NCBI RefSeq assembly: GCF_027595985.1
Contig: NC_073308.1
Location: 18,188,005-18,252,004, forward strand
Reading direction: 5' to 3'
Length of the DNA stretch: 64,000 bases
From: Sorex araneus
Taxonomy: Eukaryota; Chordata; Mammalia; Eulipotyphla; Soricidae
The first letter of the stretch is position 1; each line of letters begins with the position of its first letter. This document shows positions 51,076-63,960 of this stretch, in pieces. The notes beneath the pieces were generated by a model, which saw only the letters and a list, made by a program, of their open reading frames with translations, searched no databases and was not told the origin of the DNA. The translations under genes were made by a program, and so were the position numbers.

Positions 51076-52184
51076 AAAAATTTTAGTGTCAACAATTTAT
51101 TTGATGAAAATAAAACTATTCTTTCTTAAGAAAATAAATTTGCTGAACTGGAAGGATAATTCTCATGATGATCCTGACATTCATTGAAGCTTTTCACATC
51201 ATTCTAAAATAGCTCTTCTAAAACCTAAATTCTACATCTTACCAGAACACTCTGAACATAGAGAGGGAGATGCAATAGATGTGTATGTGCAGGGTACCGG
51301 TCGAGTTTTATAAATTTGCCAACTTTGAGTGTCAGCATAGATTTCCAGTAGGCGTAAATTTCCTTCTTGTGTCACTATTGTTTCTCTCTGCCTCTTGTAA
51401 ATATAAATGTATTCTAGATTTTTCCACAAAGTATTGCTATTTTTGCTTTCAACCATTTTATTCTGCTAGTTGCATAGGTCATCCAGGTAAAGTTGGAACA
51501 GAGACATAGTAACAGCAGGCATTCCCACTTTATTGTTATATGGTAGGTACCTAGGATGCCTGTAAGTTACGCAGTCATTTGTAATGACCCTAAAAGCAGA
51601 TCCAGACGCAGATAATAGGTAAAATCCACAGCCATCTGGTCAAACTCGGGCTGAATCACAGTGGTTACACACAAGGTCAGTTCCTCACATTTTGAGGACG
51701 TGAACATTTGACGCAAGGGGAGGTTCTGAGAACTGGATCCAACTGTGGGCAAATAAATGGACACTTCATCCAGTTCTGTTTCCCAAAGACCAGTGGAAGA
51801 GAGGCAGGCTGGCCCCACGGATTGACTTAAGGGTCATTTTTCCTAACAGCAGCAAGTTCAAGTACAGAGTCGTCGGCCAGTGTGGGAGTCTACAGTGTCC
51901 TCCTGGATAGTGCATGGCAGGTCACTGGAGTGTGTCCGGTAATTTTGTTAACTATTAAGATGCTGCAGAAGAAAACCACACTTTCTAGAGTGGCCTAGCT
52001 TTCTATCAGTACAGACTTGCTCCTTTTACTACAAAGATAACCTGGATTGCCCATAAACTCTTTCTTAAGATATTCATTAGGTGACTCATGAAAGGGTAAG
52101 TGCTCAAGATTATAAGTCCCCAAATACTGCCTGTACCATAAAGAATGTCTTGTTGACCAAGACATTACAAGCAGTTAATTGTAA

Positions 52185-52358
52185 TGGGAACCAGAGAGAC
52201 AGTTCAGGAGGTAAGTTACTTAACTTGCCTTGCACATCACCCAGTTTTGATCCCCAGCACCCCATATGTTCCCCAAACTCCACCAGGAGTCAACCCGGAG
52301 GATAGAACCAGGAGTCAACCTGAGCACCATCATGTGCCTCCTCCCCAAACCCAACTTT
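52185..52358 (+). mobile_element. SOR-type SINE
   Basis: GAACCAGAGAGACAGTTCAG, CTTGCCTTGCACATCACCC, TTTTGATCCCCAGCACCCCA, then a duplicated CCAGGAGTCAACC motif (52281 and 52308). Confidence 0.8.
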
Positions 52359-54147
52359 TGCAAGGAATGAAATAATGTGGGAACTTTTCAAATAGGTGTA
52401 TATTCCAATATGTACATGAAATCAATAGTTGTCATTTTAAGCACAATAACATTTTTCCCAAAATTCCCTCTCTCCAGCAGCCCCCCGCCAAATTACCTAT
52501 GAGCAAGTATTCTTTAGGTGAAAGAGTTTTGAAAACAACTTTATAGCAAAATGATACTATAATGTATCATTTTGATATACAAAATGTACAAAATGATACA
52601 AATATCATGGATAAAAATATTCGGAGGAAATATATGGAGCATGTTGGACTTCTCTAAATGCGAGTTGTAAGTCACCCCCTCTCTCCTCTAGGTGGCATGA
52701 TTTAAGCTCTCTTTGAATTAAATACAAAGACTCGCATAGCCTCAGGAGCCACAGAGACATCAATACTACAGTGGTGTGGGTCAAATTGGTCACTAATAAC
52801 ACAAGTGGCCTGTTTTTTTAATGACTTCAATTAATGGCTTTAAAAGACAGAGACCTCTAAACCCAAACAAGTGAAAACAAGGCAGCCAAGATCATTTTTG
52901 CATACTGCAGATGTTTCTTTGGGTTCTGGTACACACCCATCACTTCTGGGTTTCATTCTGGGTTGATGGCTTTCTGTTTGTTAGGAGCAGTCAAAATACT
53001 GTCTCCAGACTTAAAAGGATGCATCCAGAAAGCTGTTAGAGTGAGAAACCAGCGGCTCGGCATCCTGGTCACCAAAATTCCCAGAAAACATTGTTACAAT
53101 CAGGTGAAGTTTATTTCCCAAGTGTCTGTGGCTATGTGAAGACTTTATTGCTCATTAAGCAGGAAAGAGTGTCATATAATTAAGTTGCTAAAAGGTGACC
53201 TGAAACTCCACATAACCAGCAGAAACATTCCATTTTTTGTTTTTGTTTTTGTTTTTTTCTGGATACTAAAAGGGGCAGAAGACATTTATTTTCACTTTTC
53301 AGAGTCTTTATTATTTATTTTCCAAAATGTGTAAGAACATTTGGTTTTTGTGGCATACACAAAAGGACTTGTTAATCCCCAATCATTATCATCTTTATTC
53401 TTTTCTTTCTTTCCATGAGGGAGACCGGCTTTCGTGGAGCTCAGAAGAGTTGGGATCACTGGTCTTTCAGGGGCTTTATTTTGGGGGCAGTGCATGTTTA
53501 TAACAATGATAAAATGGTACAAGTTAATATTTCCAAACTCTAGCTCTGATAGTGATTCTTAGAATTTGGTATCGAGGCAAAGAAAACAGACTTGAAAAAA
53601 TTTGTAAAATGAATTACTATTGTAATCCCTTCCCCCAAAAAATATCAGAAATGTGAAAGTCTAACTGATGAATGACTTTTAAGTTTAAAGTGGCATCATC
53701 TGGCTAAATTTATGACTGATATTCTCCACTGGGGAACACACAGGTTTATGTGATAAGAACTTTCTTTGAGAGTGAAACAAACACCCCTGACAGTTCATGG
53801 TGTGGTCATCAGTCTTCAGTTTTGTAAATCTTAACTCTCTCTTTACGTTGCTTATAAAATTATTTAGTAAGTAGACTTGCCTTCTAAAATCCTTCTATAC
53901 TGGTTTTCCATTCTGACAACAACCTCATGGTTTTCTTTTTATGTTCAGGCACAATTCCCTGTTGGTTTGTTTTGCTTTTTTAATTGCAGGATAAGCAAGG
54001 CAGAAGCAACCCAAGATGGTTTCAAATCCAGATAAATCATTGGTAAAGTAGCTCAGGAAAATGCGCACATTCAGATTTTTATAGGATCTATAAAATTATG
54101 ACAAGACAATCTATGAAATTATGACAAGTTCATTTGAAAATCATATC

Positions 54148-54283
54148 TTGGATTGGAGAGATAGTACAGCCCAGGTTCAATCCCAGGTACAACAAAGAGT
54201 CTCCAGAGCATTTCCAGAAAGGCGTGATCCTTACAGCCAGGAGTAAGCCCTGAGTACCAACCAAGTATGACCCAAACAAAACA
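54148..54283 (+). mobile_element. SOR-type SINE with deleted head segment
   Basis: GGATTGGAGAGATAGTACAG joins directly to CCCAGGTTCAATCCCAGG, so about 25 bp between the boxes is missing. 3' half is GCCAGGAGTAAGCCCTGAGT. Confidence 0.8.
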
Positions 54284-55227
54284 TTCCTTAATGACAAAAT
54301 GTCACATAAATTTTAGTTACAATAATATGAACCTTATTTTAAAAAATGTTTTTTTTCTTCTCTCATTCTCTACTTCTATTTTAACTCCATTGACCCTTTT
54401 CTCTCGCTCACTTTCCCTAGGGACACAGTTGGGGTCTCGTGATTTGATAGGTGCATCTGAACGCTGGGGGTGAAGGGAGGAGAAGTGGAATTAGGTTTTT
54501 GTAAAGATGAAGGTCAAGCAGTGTCCTAAAACTAAGGAAAATGCTGCCACCTTCTTTTTATCAACATTAGTGTCTCCTAAGCCCATCCATACTCGTACTT
54601 TACTATCTGACAACTGTCCCCATATGTTCATTTATTTATATCAGTCACTACATGCTATTTATAGCACTCACTAAATGCTATTTCGGTGCATGAATTTCCC
54701 CAGGAGTAAGGAGCCAGACTCCACAGACTTCAGGAGACCTTGGGGGATGAGAGAGACCAGGCCTCTGAGAGCCTCTGGACACGGACGGGGAACTCTCACT
54801 GGGCCCCAAAGAGACTCAGCAGAGACAGGGTCCCGCAGGCCACAAGCAATCCTAACACCGAGGCTAATCATAACTCCAAAGGGAAGGTAAATGTTCCAGG
54901 AGCCTCAGGAAGTGGAAGCTATCTGTTCATGGCCCCAGGCCCTATTGGCATGTCCCTTAGTCTGGACTCCACCTTGTGCTCACCCCAGGTTGTTGATCAG
55001 CTCTGCCTTTCTTCTCATCACTCTCACTGTCATTTCTTTCTTCCATAAACCTCTGGGCACGAAGGGTAAATGATACTTGGATTGCTTTTCCTGGAAATAA
55101 TTTGATTTCCGTATTCTAAGAGCAAAAATATAGAAATCACCTATAGTCCCTGAGACCAAAATTGTATAGACTGAATCCTGTTTTTTGAAATGTGATATCA
55201 AAGATAGAAAATTTAAAGTAAAGAAGC

Positions 55228-55315
55228 AGGGAGGTAACAGTGGCTAAGTAATTACTTTGTATGTGTGAGGCTCTGGGTTCGATTCCCAGAACCATAAAGT
55301 AAAAAGGAAGGAAAA
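55228..55315 (+). mobile_element. Second tRNA-derived SINE type
   Basis: GGTAACAGTGGCTAAGTAAT and GGCTCTGGGTTCGATTCCC (B-box-like), then a short A-rich tail. Confidence 0.5.
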
Positions 55316-57249
55316 CCTGAGAAAGGCTTCTATGTATATTGCATGAAGGGTTATTTTTCATGCATTTACATTCAACACAGTCAGTGAAAGCCTCAGATTT
55401 CTTTCCCCAGCCTCTACCAAGTCTGAAACCATTGCAAAAAACTGTTAAACTGTTCTCAGTGACGTTATTTTTTATCACTTGGGATGGGCTCTTTGGTTGG
55501 TAAACCTTTGCCTGTGTTCCTCAGGGCATGACGAGGGTAGGACTCAATTCTAGGTGCACTCTTGTTTTGATATCAAGCATTTGTTCAGCCTGTTGTGGGA
55601 ATTACACATTTATCCAGAGACATCCCATTCCTGAGCAGAGGAGGGCTAGTGTTTAGAACTGCTGCCCCAGTCTCTCAACAAGATCTGGAAAACAAAGACT
55701 TCCATCTCGGGGTGAAAATTTGAGATGTGAACTTAGTCTCTGACTTTGGATGGGCTTTTTGAATTCTGTTTTCCAAGAATGTTTTTGCACCTTTTTTTTT
55801 TTTTTTTGCAGTATCTGGGGGTGAATGCTATATGCTTAAAATACTCCGTGAGACTGCGCCTTCAGGAATGACTGGGAGGTGCTCCCATAAAGCAGCTCCT
55901 GAGGGGCTCCATGGCTGTTTCGTGAGAAGAAGAAAGGGACAATCTGTCCCCTGTACTGTTGCTGACAGAATTGCAAGTGTGGGGGTAATGTGACAGTCTA
56001 CAGCATTTGACGAGCAGAAATGCAAGCTGGTATCTGCTCCCCAGACACAGCACAATTCAACTCTCTAGAGAACCTGAGGTGGTTAGTCCTTGTTGGCCCC
56101 ATTTCACAGAAGAAATGAACACCAAGTGAAGAACGTGGCTGGGATTATAGGATCTCAGAGTGATAGAAAATAGCATTCTAGAAGTCTTGCCTCTGGGACC
56201 CTCCCATTCAACCACTCCTGCTCCCCTGCATCCTTAATTAAGGTCATCCAGTAGGGTAGACACAGACAGATAGCCTGTAGGAGGTGATCAAGATGCTCTA
56301 AAAGGCTTAAGTACTCTTTGACCTTGTATAGAAGTCCTCAGTAGAGCATAAGCAGTCACTCAACTGAATGTTCAACTTTTTGGAGACAGATGAAAAGGTT
56401 CCAGAGGAGTTATAAAAGAACGAGAAAGAGCCAAACATAGCTACCAAGGAGATCCTTCCTGCTGTCTTAGGGGTCATTCTCTGAGGACTGAGAGGTAATA
56501 TTTTAGTCATTTAACTATGCTTAAGGGCTCGCCAAGCTGTCCCACCTTCCTGGAACTTGGGAACATTGAAAGTAGCCACGTGGACATAGCTCAAGAGTCA
56601 AGGGGTTGTGGGGTGAGGTAGGAAATGTTACAGCATACGCTGTTTGCCCCAAAACTGTCCTTCCTGAGCACAGGGATAGCTGGCTGAGGTCATCGCTATG
56701 TGCTGGAGTGCTTTCTGCCCTCGGTGGCTCACAGGTGCAGCTCTGCCCTGTATTCTGGGTATGAGACTTGGTGCTGGCCCTTATTTTTTGTGTTTTGGAA
56801 GCCTCCACTTCTCACACTGAGCTCCAGCAAGAACAATGCAGGGAAGCTCTAGCCCATCCATCATGCCTTGAGCTTACGTTGCTCTGCTTTTGGAATGGGA
56901 GCTGAGTATCTAATGCCTCTCAAGCTGCTTCCATTTGAAATGGGCCTCAAAGAAAGGGAACTGCTGATACTGATTTAGAACCTAATTTTCAGAATTATTA
57001 AGCAGGGGACCGGAGCAATTTCTTTATTCCAGAGTTTTACAATGGTTGTTAAGAGGGAGAAAATTCCGTGCTCAAGGGAGTTCTGAATACGCCTGGTTAA
57101 AGATAAACCATTTTTTTCTTTCCCTTTTTTCTGCACTATCTCAGAGTCTTTTGAGTGATGGGAGCTAAGAAACAGGAAGAAGAAGCAGTGAGTAAGCACC
57201 ATCTCCATGAGGTGTTCCCAGCAGGTAGGTTTACCAGACTTCTGAGTTC

Positions 57250-57395
57250 TTACAAGGTCAGAATGGGTCACACCATAGACCACAGATCCTGGCCTGGTTG
57301 TCAGCTCTTCTGCTTCCTGTGGCCTGGACACTGGGTCTCCGGTGCAGAATAGTGATTATCCTAATAGCCTCATTTCCTAGGGAGGCTGTGAAGCT
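57250..57395 (+). mobile_element. Probable MIR fragment
   Basis: CTTCTGCTTCCTGTGGCCTG, AATAGTGATTATCCTAATAG and CATTTCCTAGGGAGGCTGTG align with the MIR core and 3' part in order. Confidence 0.5.
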
Positions 57396-57911
57396 GGCCC
57401 AGTCCACACACCCGTTCAGTGATCCTATCATCAATCTCTGCCATCCACCTCTTCCCTCTGTCCATCCACGTGACTGTCCACCATCTATCTATCTCATGAT
57501 TTTGTAATCTGTGGTAGTTATTTGAATTATTTATTCAAACTTCTATTTACTAGTAGTGATTAAGGCCACACCCCCATGGTACAACCTTCCTTCTGAAAGT
57601 GGGACTAGGATCCTGGTGACTTTTCTATAATGAAAGGAACATGGGAACTAAGGAATAACAGATTTTGAGAAAATTCAACAGTTTTTGGTTTAAATCACAA
57701 GTCATTACGATCTCATGGTGACAAAATGAAATTGTTAACTCTGAGTAACCAAGGTAAGAAGAACAATATGGGAACATTGAACTATTCTTGTATTCAAATC
57801 TGGGGTAGGATGAAGCCCAGGCTGTGTGGAGAACAGAGGAGCGGCCTGTGTCTAGCCCTGGGAGAAGGGGAAGAGAAAGCAACCTGGTAGTGATGTAGGC
57901 AGCACAGGCAA

Positions 57912-58105
57912 ATCTCCATCTACCCACACACCCACACACCCACCCAACACCTACACACCCTCTCATCCACCTGTCATCTATCCATCCATTCATCCACTCA
58001 CCCACTCTCTCATCCATGGGTCCACCCTCTCATCCATTCATCCATCTACAACCCACCCTCCCATGTGCCCACCTATCCTTCCATCCACCCCTCCCACCCA
58101 TCCAC
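57912..58105. repeat. Imperfect CCAT/CACC tetranucleotide tract
   Basis: A CACCCA block (57917-57960) followed by CATCCA-type units to about 58105, partly decayed. On the minus strand it reads as a Trp/Met/Gly/Val-rich frame, which is a repeat artefact. Confidence 0.85.
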
Positions 58106-58686
58106 CCTTCCAAACCGCAACAGCAAAATACACTTCATTCTCTACACAGAAGAAATGCACCGTGTTTTCAGCAGTGCCCTTTCTAATGTATTTTCAGTTT
58201 GTATTTGACAGAGCATAGCAAGTAAACTTCACAACAGCAGGACTAGCAGTGTGTGAACTGACTGTGCAGAAAATGATTCTACTAGAAAGAAAGGAGGTGA
58301 ATCCTAGATGTGGAACACCTTCAGGGCTGGCCAGGCTCAGTGTAAAGCGATGCACAAGTCACTAACTGTGCGTGTGGTGTGCGTGCATGCTCCTGTGTGT
58401 ACGCGCGCACCACAGAAGGGACTTATTCCATTCTACAACAAGCGCTTCCATTCGGGAGACCCGCGAGCCAACCACACTAAGTCCAAATGGGAAGCCCGAG
58501 GCTTGTCCCTCATCAGATGGGTCCAAAATGACTATATAAAGGAAATGCAGTAAATCACTACTGTCAGGGCGTGCGCCCCGGCTCCTCCCGCCCTTCCCCG
58601 AAGCCGGCTGCTTTCCACACCCCCTCGCGGGTCGGGGAGAGAGCTCATGGGCTAAGTAAACGAGAGCACTTCTGACTGTAATCCTA

Positions 58687-58694
58687 GCACGTCA
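58687..58694 (+). promoter_or_regulatory. TGFB2: CRE/ATF-like site of the TGFB2 promoter
   Basis: GCACGTCA. With the start site placed at 58761 it falls at -74 to -67, the position I recall for the human CRE/ATF element. Confidence 0.7.
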
Positions 58695-58710
58695 CTTTGG
58701 TGAAGGCAAA

Positions 58711-58716
58711 CACGTG
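58711..58716 (+). promoter_or_regulatory. TGFB2: E-box (CACGTG) of the TGFB2 promoter
   Basis: A palindromic CACGTG, the class bound by USF proteins. It lies 17 bp past the CRE and 14 bp before the TATA box. Confidence 0.72.
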
Positions 58717-58730
58717 GTTCCGAGAGAACT

Positions 58731-58737
58731 TATAAAT
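58731..58737 (+). promoter_or_regulatory. TGFB2: TATA box of TGFB2
   Basis: TATAAAT (in ACTTATAAATCTC), about 30 bp before the inferred start at 58761. Confidence 0.75.
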
Positions 58738-58973
58738 CTCTCCTCCCTGGCGAGATCGTGATGTTATCTGCTGGCAGCAGAAGGTTCGCTGGAGGGGAGC
58801 TCCAGAAGCTTCCGACGACAGAGAGGAGAGCGAGAGGGGAGGGAGGAAAGAGCGAGGAGGGGGGGAGAGGAGAGAGAGAAAGAGAGGAGAGAGAGAGGGA
58901 GGGAGACAGAGGGAAAGAGGAGAGAGAGAGGGAGGGAGGGGGGAGAGAGAGAGAGGAGCGCGCGAGTGAAAGC

Positions 58974-59000
58974 ATGGAAGCGCTGGAGAACGTAGTATAA
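58974..59000 (+). CDS. Short upstream ORF in the TGFB2 leader
   Basis: ATG followed by seven codons and TAA (MEALENVV). The initiator context is moderate (A at -3: AGCATGG, with G at +4). It is the only in-leader ATG, about 1.27 kb before the main start. It may tune translation, but expression is not shown by sequence. Confidence 0.45.
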   Translation: MEALENVV

Positions 59001-59300
59001 CGGTCTGGGAAGCCTCTCCGGAGCCAGTTGGGGCTGCCTGGCTGCAGCAAGGAGACAGAAGGCAAGGAGGGTGCATTTCGGGGCGCTCGGCGCCCCCTTC
59101 CCCCAAGAGAGAAAGTCCAAGTAGGAGAGACGCCCGGCGCGGGGAGGCGAAGGGCTGCGCCCGGGGGACCCTTCGCGACGCCCTTAGGAATAAAGGTCCC
59201 GGGCCGGGGCTGCGGCTGCGGCGCGCACGGGGGCGAGCGACGGCGGGGCGGCGGCCGCGGGAGCTCTGTCGCCGGCTGGGCGACCGCAGCGAGCGGAGCA

Positions 59301-59348
59301 GGAGGCGCAGGAGGAGGAGGAGAAGGAGGAGGAGGTGGAGGAGGAGGG
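59301..59348 (+). promoter_or_regulatory. TGFB2: GGA-repeat tract, candidate RNA G-quadruplex
   Basis: Runs of GGAGGA on the transcribed RNA, ending GGAGGAGGAGGGCG. A G-quadruplex in the human TGFB2 5' UTR has been reported to raise translation; whether this is the same site needs alignment. Confidence 0.5.
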
Positions 59349-60204
59349 CGCCGGAGGCCGGACGCTCTGCCCGCGGCCGCGGCAGCAGCAGCAACGTGGA
59401 GTGAGAGGGCGGCTGGGCGCGCCGGCCGGAGTGTAGGCCCAGCGCGCAGCCCCGGGAGCCGGATCGTCGCCGCGTCTGCCACCCGCGGGACCCCTGCAGG
59501 AGCCGGTCCAGCGCCCCCAGTCCCCCTTCCCGGCGCGCGCGCACAGACACGCACACACGCGCGCACACACGCGTGCGCCCCCGCGCCCCGTGGTTACCTC
59601 GGAGGTGCCCGGTCCTGCGCCGCGGGGAAGAGCCCCCCAGCCTGGTCGGCCGCGGCGGCCCCCCCCCCGCCCGGCCCGCGCCCCCGCGCCCCCACCCCCC
59701 CGCCGCGTGCCCGCTGCCAGCCCCGCGACCTTTCCGGATCGTCCCTTTTGGCTGCAGGAGCCGAGTTCGGATCCGCCACTCGGCGTCCGACACTGACACA
59801 CTGAACTCCTAGCCCTCGGCGCAAACCGACTCCTGCGCTTAGCCACGCGTCTGCTTCTTCCACCCCCAGCTCGTCGCTCCAGGAGAACGATTTTTTTTCC
59901 CCCGGACTCAACCCTCCCCCACCCCGAGCCTACCCCCCAAGTTAAGCTTCCCCCAACCCCTCGTACGTTCACATTTCCACCCTGGGGACGACTCGCATTT
60001 TCTTTTTTAAAGGAATTCCAACCAGATACGTTTCGCCCCCCTCTCCTGCCTCCCTTCTCTTGGACGTCGGCTCGCGATTGCTTGCAAACATTTCGCATTA
60101 AAAAACAAACAAAACCCAAACGACCCGACCTGCGTTTTGAGAGTGGTTGATTCCTTTTTATTTTTAACTTTCTTTTTTTTTTTGAAAAAAAAAAAAAGAT
60201 ATAA

Positions 60205-61071
<867 letters not shown>

Positions 61072-63960
61072 TAATTTGCACCCCTGGGCTCGGAACACGG
61101 AGGGTTAAACAAAAAAACGTAGCAGCCCCCCAAAGAGCCCTCTTCGGATGACCCCACCAGGGGGTTCCCTCACCCCATGCTAGCTTGCAGAACTCGCAAA
61201 ATCTTACCGACCAAGGCGATTGGGAGATGCCTAAAAAAAAAACCGGATCAGAACCACCCCCCTTCCCTCCCTAAATTCTTGAATCTATTGCAGCAGCAAA
61301 ATGTTGACAGACACCCCTCCCCGCTTCACCTCCCCAGGCAGGATCTGGGGACCAGGTCACCTTGGCTGTTCACCTGGAGCAGCCAAGGCCAAATAGCCTT
61401 TCTCCTTTATGACCGCCTTTGAGTGGGGGGAGGTCTGTATTATTTGAGTTCACCCCAACTTGCCTTCTTAAAATCTCTAGGGGATTTTTCTTAGCCGCTT
61501 ACACTGTCTTTTCACTCGGGAGCCTTCCTTCAGTGAGTTCTTTGCACTTTTGATTGTTTCCCTGAATCTTGGAGTAGAAGACAGCAGATTTAAAAAAAAA
61601 GGAAAAAAAGAAAAAAAAAAACTCTTCGAAGGGCAGTGCCCTAAAAACCACCTGGCAGACAGTAGCAAAGGGAGTTGGGAGATGATTTACTGTGTAGTTC
61701 CTTGGGTGGGGGGAGGCAGTAGGGAAGACACTTAGAATTATTTCCACATCTTTAAAGAAAGAAAGAAGAGCCAGCTGCATGCAGTGATAGATACTTGAGA
61801 GGATTAAATGCCAGGAAGGAGAAAAAGGAGAGAAGGGGGGAAAAAAGGAAAGAAAAGAAAAGAAAGGAAACCACAACTGGAATATTTTCTGTTCCAAACC
61901 GTAATTCATTGGCCACTCGTTTCTCTCCTCCCCTTCCCATGCCTTGTGTACTTGCTGGCTGTCTCCACCATCTCTGTGTCTTGCCTAAATAGATAATATG
62001 GCCATCTTGGTAATTTTATCCCGGAGGTTCTAATTGCAGGGTGGTGCTTTTCTTTTTTAATATTTATTTTTAGTTTAACAAGTTGGAGCTATGTGACATG
62101 CCGTGTCTTGTACGTGATGGTCTCAGGATGTAAGCCACTCATGCAGCCCCAACACTCTGGGCACCTTCCTTTTGCCCTGGCTTCTTGTTCAAGAGCAGAG
62201 CAAGGAGGCCAGAGATCCTGGCATTCTGATGACTGTGTTGCCACCCAGCATGCCCTGTGCAACAGGAATCATAAATACTTGCTATCCCAGTTCTTCCGGG
62301 CAAGGAAGTTTTTCTTTTCCCTGTTCTTGGAACCAGAGAGCTATTAGGAAAGAAAGTTCACTGTAAGATGCCACAGACCCAGGAGACCAGAGCTGAGTTG
62401 AGCCGTTTGTTTTCTCTAGCACGTGCAGAAGTTCACTGGTATTCAGGCAGGCATGTTCTATAGAGCCTAAATAGCTCATTCCTTTCAATATTTACCTGAG
62501 GATCACCAGTGAACAGCCAGCCTTTTTATCCAGAAGGGAGCTCTGGTTTCACCATCAGAGAAGGTGCAGAGAGCAAATCCCCCCCTGAAGGTTTTAGTTC
62601 TTGATTCTTTGAAATCTGGTTCAGAGAACTGCGATGATCCAACTAAGATGATCACAGCTTCCAAACTGGAAACCTCAGATTGTTAAGATTTCAGAGGCTG
62701 GCCTCAAAAATCAATGTATGAGATTCTCTTCTCCAGCCCAGCCACTAAATAAATAAAAACCTCTGCAATTAGTCCAGTAAAAATACCCTAAGTTATCTGT
62801 AAGGGTGTGTAGGAGCAGAGCCTGCCCATATTAAAGTAGGTTTGATATGATGATGAATAATTTTATTGAAAATAGGTTAACTGGTGTCCCAGCACTTTAT
62901 AGTTATTCTCGAATATAGTGAGCCCTCCACCATCACCACCAGACACATACAAGCAAACAGAAGAAACAGTACTGGCTTCTGTACTGTTTCTTCTTTAAGG
63001 ACTTTCCACCCAATTTTTAACTCGGTGGTCCCGAAGTGGATGTGGGAGGGAGTCTGGGCCAGTCATTTCTTGCAGTGAATTGGCAGAGGTCAGAACCCCC
63101 AGAGATGAAGGCATGGGAAAGATCACTGCTTTATTTTTTAGCACCAACTTATTAGCATTCAGGGAGTGACTTCAGCTGAAATATTACAAATATGCTCTAA
63201 TTATACTCAATGAGCTATATATCATCATGAATTGCCGATAGCCCGTTGTGGGACAAACTCTCCGGTTCAGATGAAATATTTTTAGCCATGGGGAGATTTA
63301 AAAGTAAAAATATAAGAGATATTGTATATGCCTTCAGGCATATTTTGTCTCAAATATTATCCTTGGCCAAGCACACTATATAAATACAGTAAATATGAAT
63401 AGCACTGGCCATGTGCCAATCTCCTAGGATGACTTTGAGTTGAGAGGTATTTATGGGATATAAATAATACTGTGTCAACATTTAAATAAGGGGTCTGATT
63501 AGTTTTGAATTCATTCATATTGATCTTTTCACATGCTGTTAGTTTAAGGCTCAAAGTGGAGTTTTGCTAAGGTTTACTGGTCGTTTACCCAGTGGGAATT
63601 AGCACACTTCTATCCTTGTGACAATCCATTTGAAGTTTAAGGGGCATCTATTCATTAAAAAGGCATCACAAGCCTTTTAAAGAAACATCCTAGAGTGAGT
63701 CTAGGAAACAGGATGAAAATTCAAAAGATTCACAATTAAAATCAATAAAGGCTTGGCCAGTGAAGAAGAGGGAGATACAAATCTTTCATTTCTTTTTCTC
63801 CTTTCCTTTTTTTCATGAAAACAAACCAGACTCCAGGCTTTGGTTCTAACTGGAGGCGTTGATGATGCTATCATTGAGTGGGTTGACTGACCTAAAATGC
63901 CGAGGTCAGGTCCCCCGTCTGTCTGCACCTACACAAACCTCAAAGAATTACCCTACTTTA

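Larger units (their letters stand above)
46490..58560. other. Intergenic interval between RRP15 and TGFB2
   Basis: About 12 kb without a supported gene. SINE copies at 47378, 48301, 50880, 52185, 54148 and 55228 are old and diverged; after 55315 no SOR copy is seen. Repeat-free stretches such as 48430-50370, 51080-52180, 52360-54145 and 55320-57900 contain only short frames without family resemblance. They may hold TGFB2 regulatory DNA. An antisense transcript like human TGFB2-AS1 cannot be judged from sequence alone. Confidence 0.6.

Noticed and set aside
58308-58553. Frame ending RWVQNDYIKEMQ, faintly like a CC-chemokine C-terminus
   Set aside because: No cysteine pattern, no signal peptide and no upstream exon; a chance likeness just before the TGFB2 promoter.
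58684-60119. Large minus-strand and plus-strand frames (up to 371 codons) over the TGFB2 leader
   Set aside because: G+C-rich DNA has few stops; the peptides are low-complexity Arg/Pro/Ser/Gly runs without a family, and the region is explained by the TGFB2 promoter and 5' UTR. An antisense RNA is possible but not supported by sequence.
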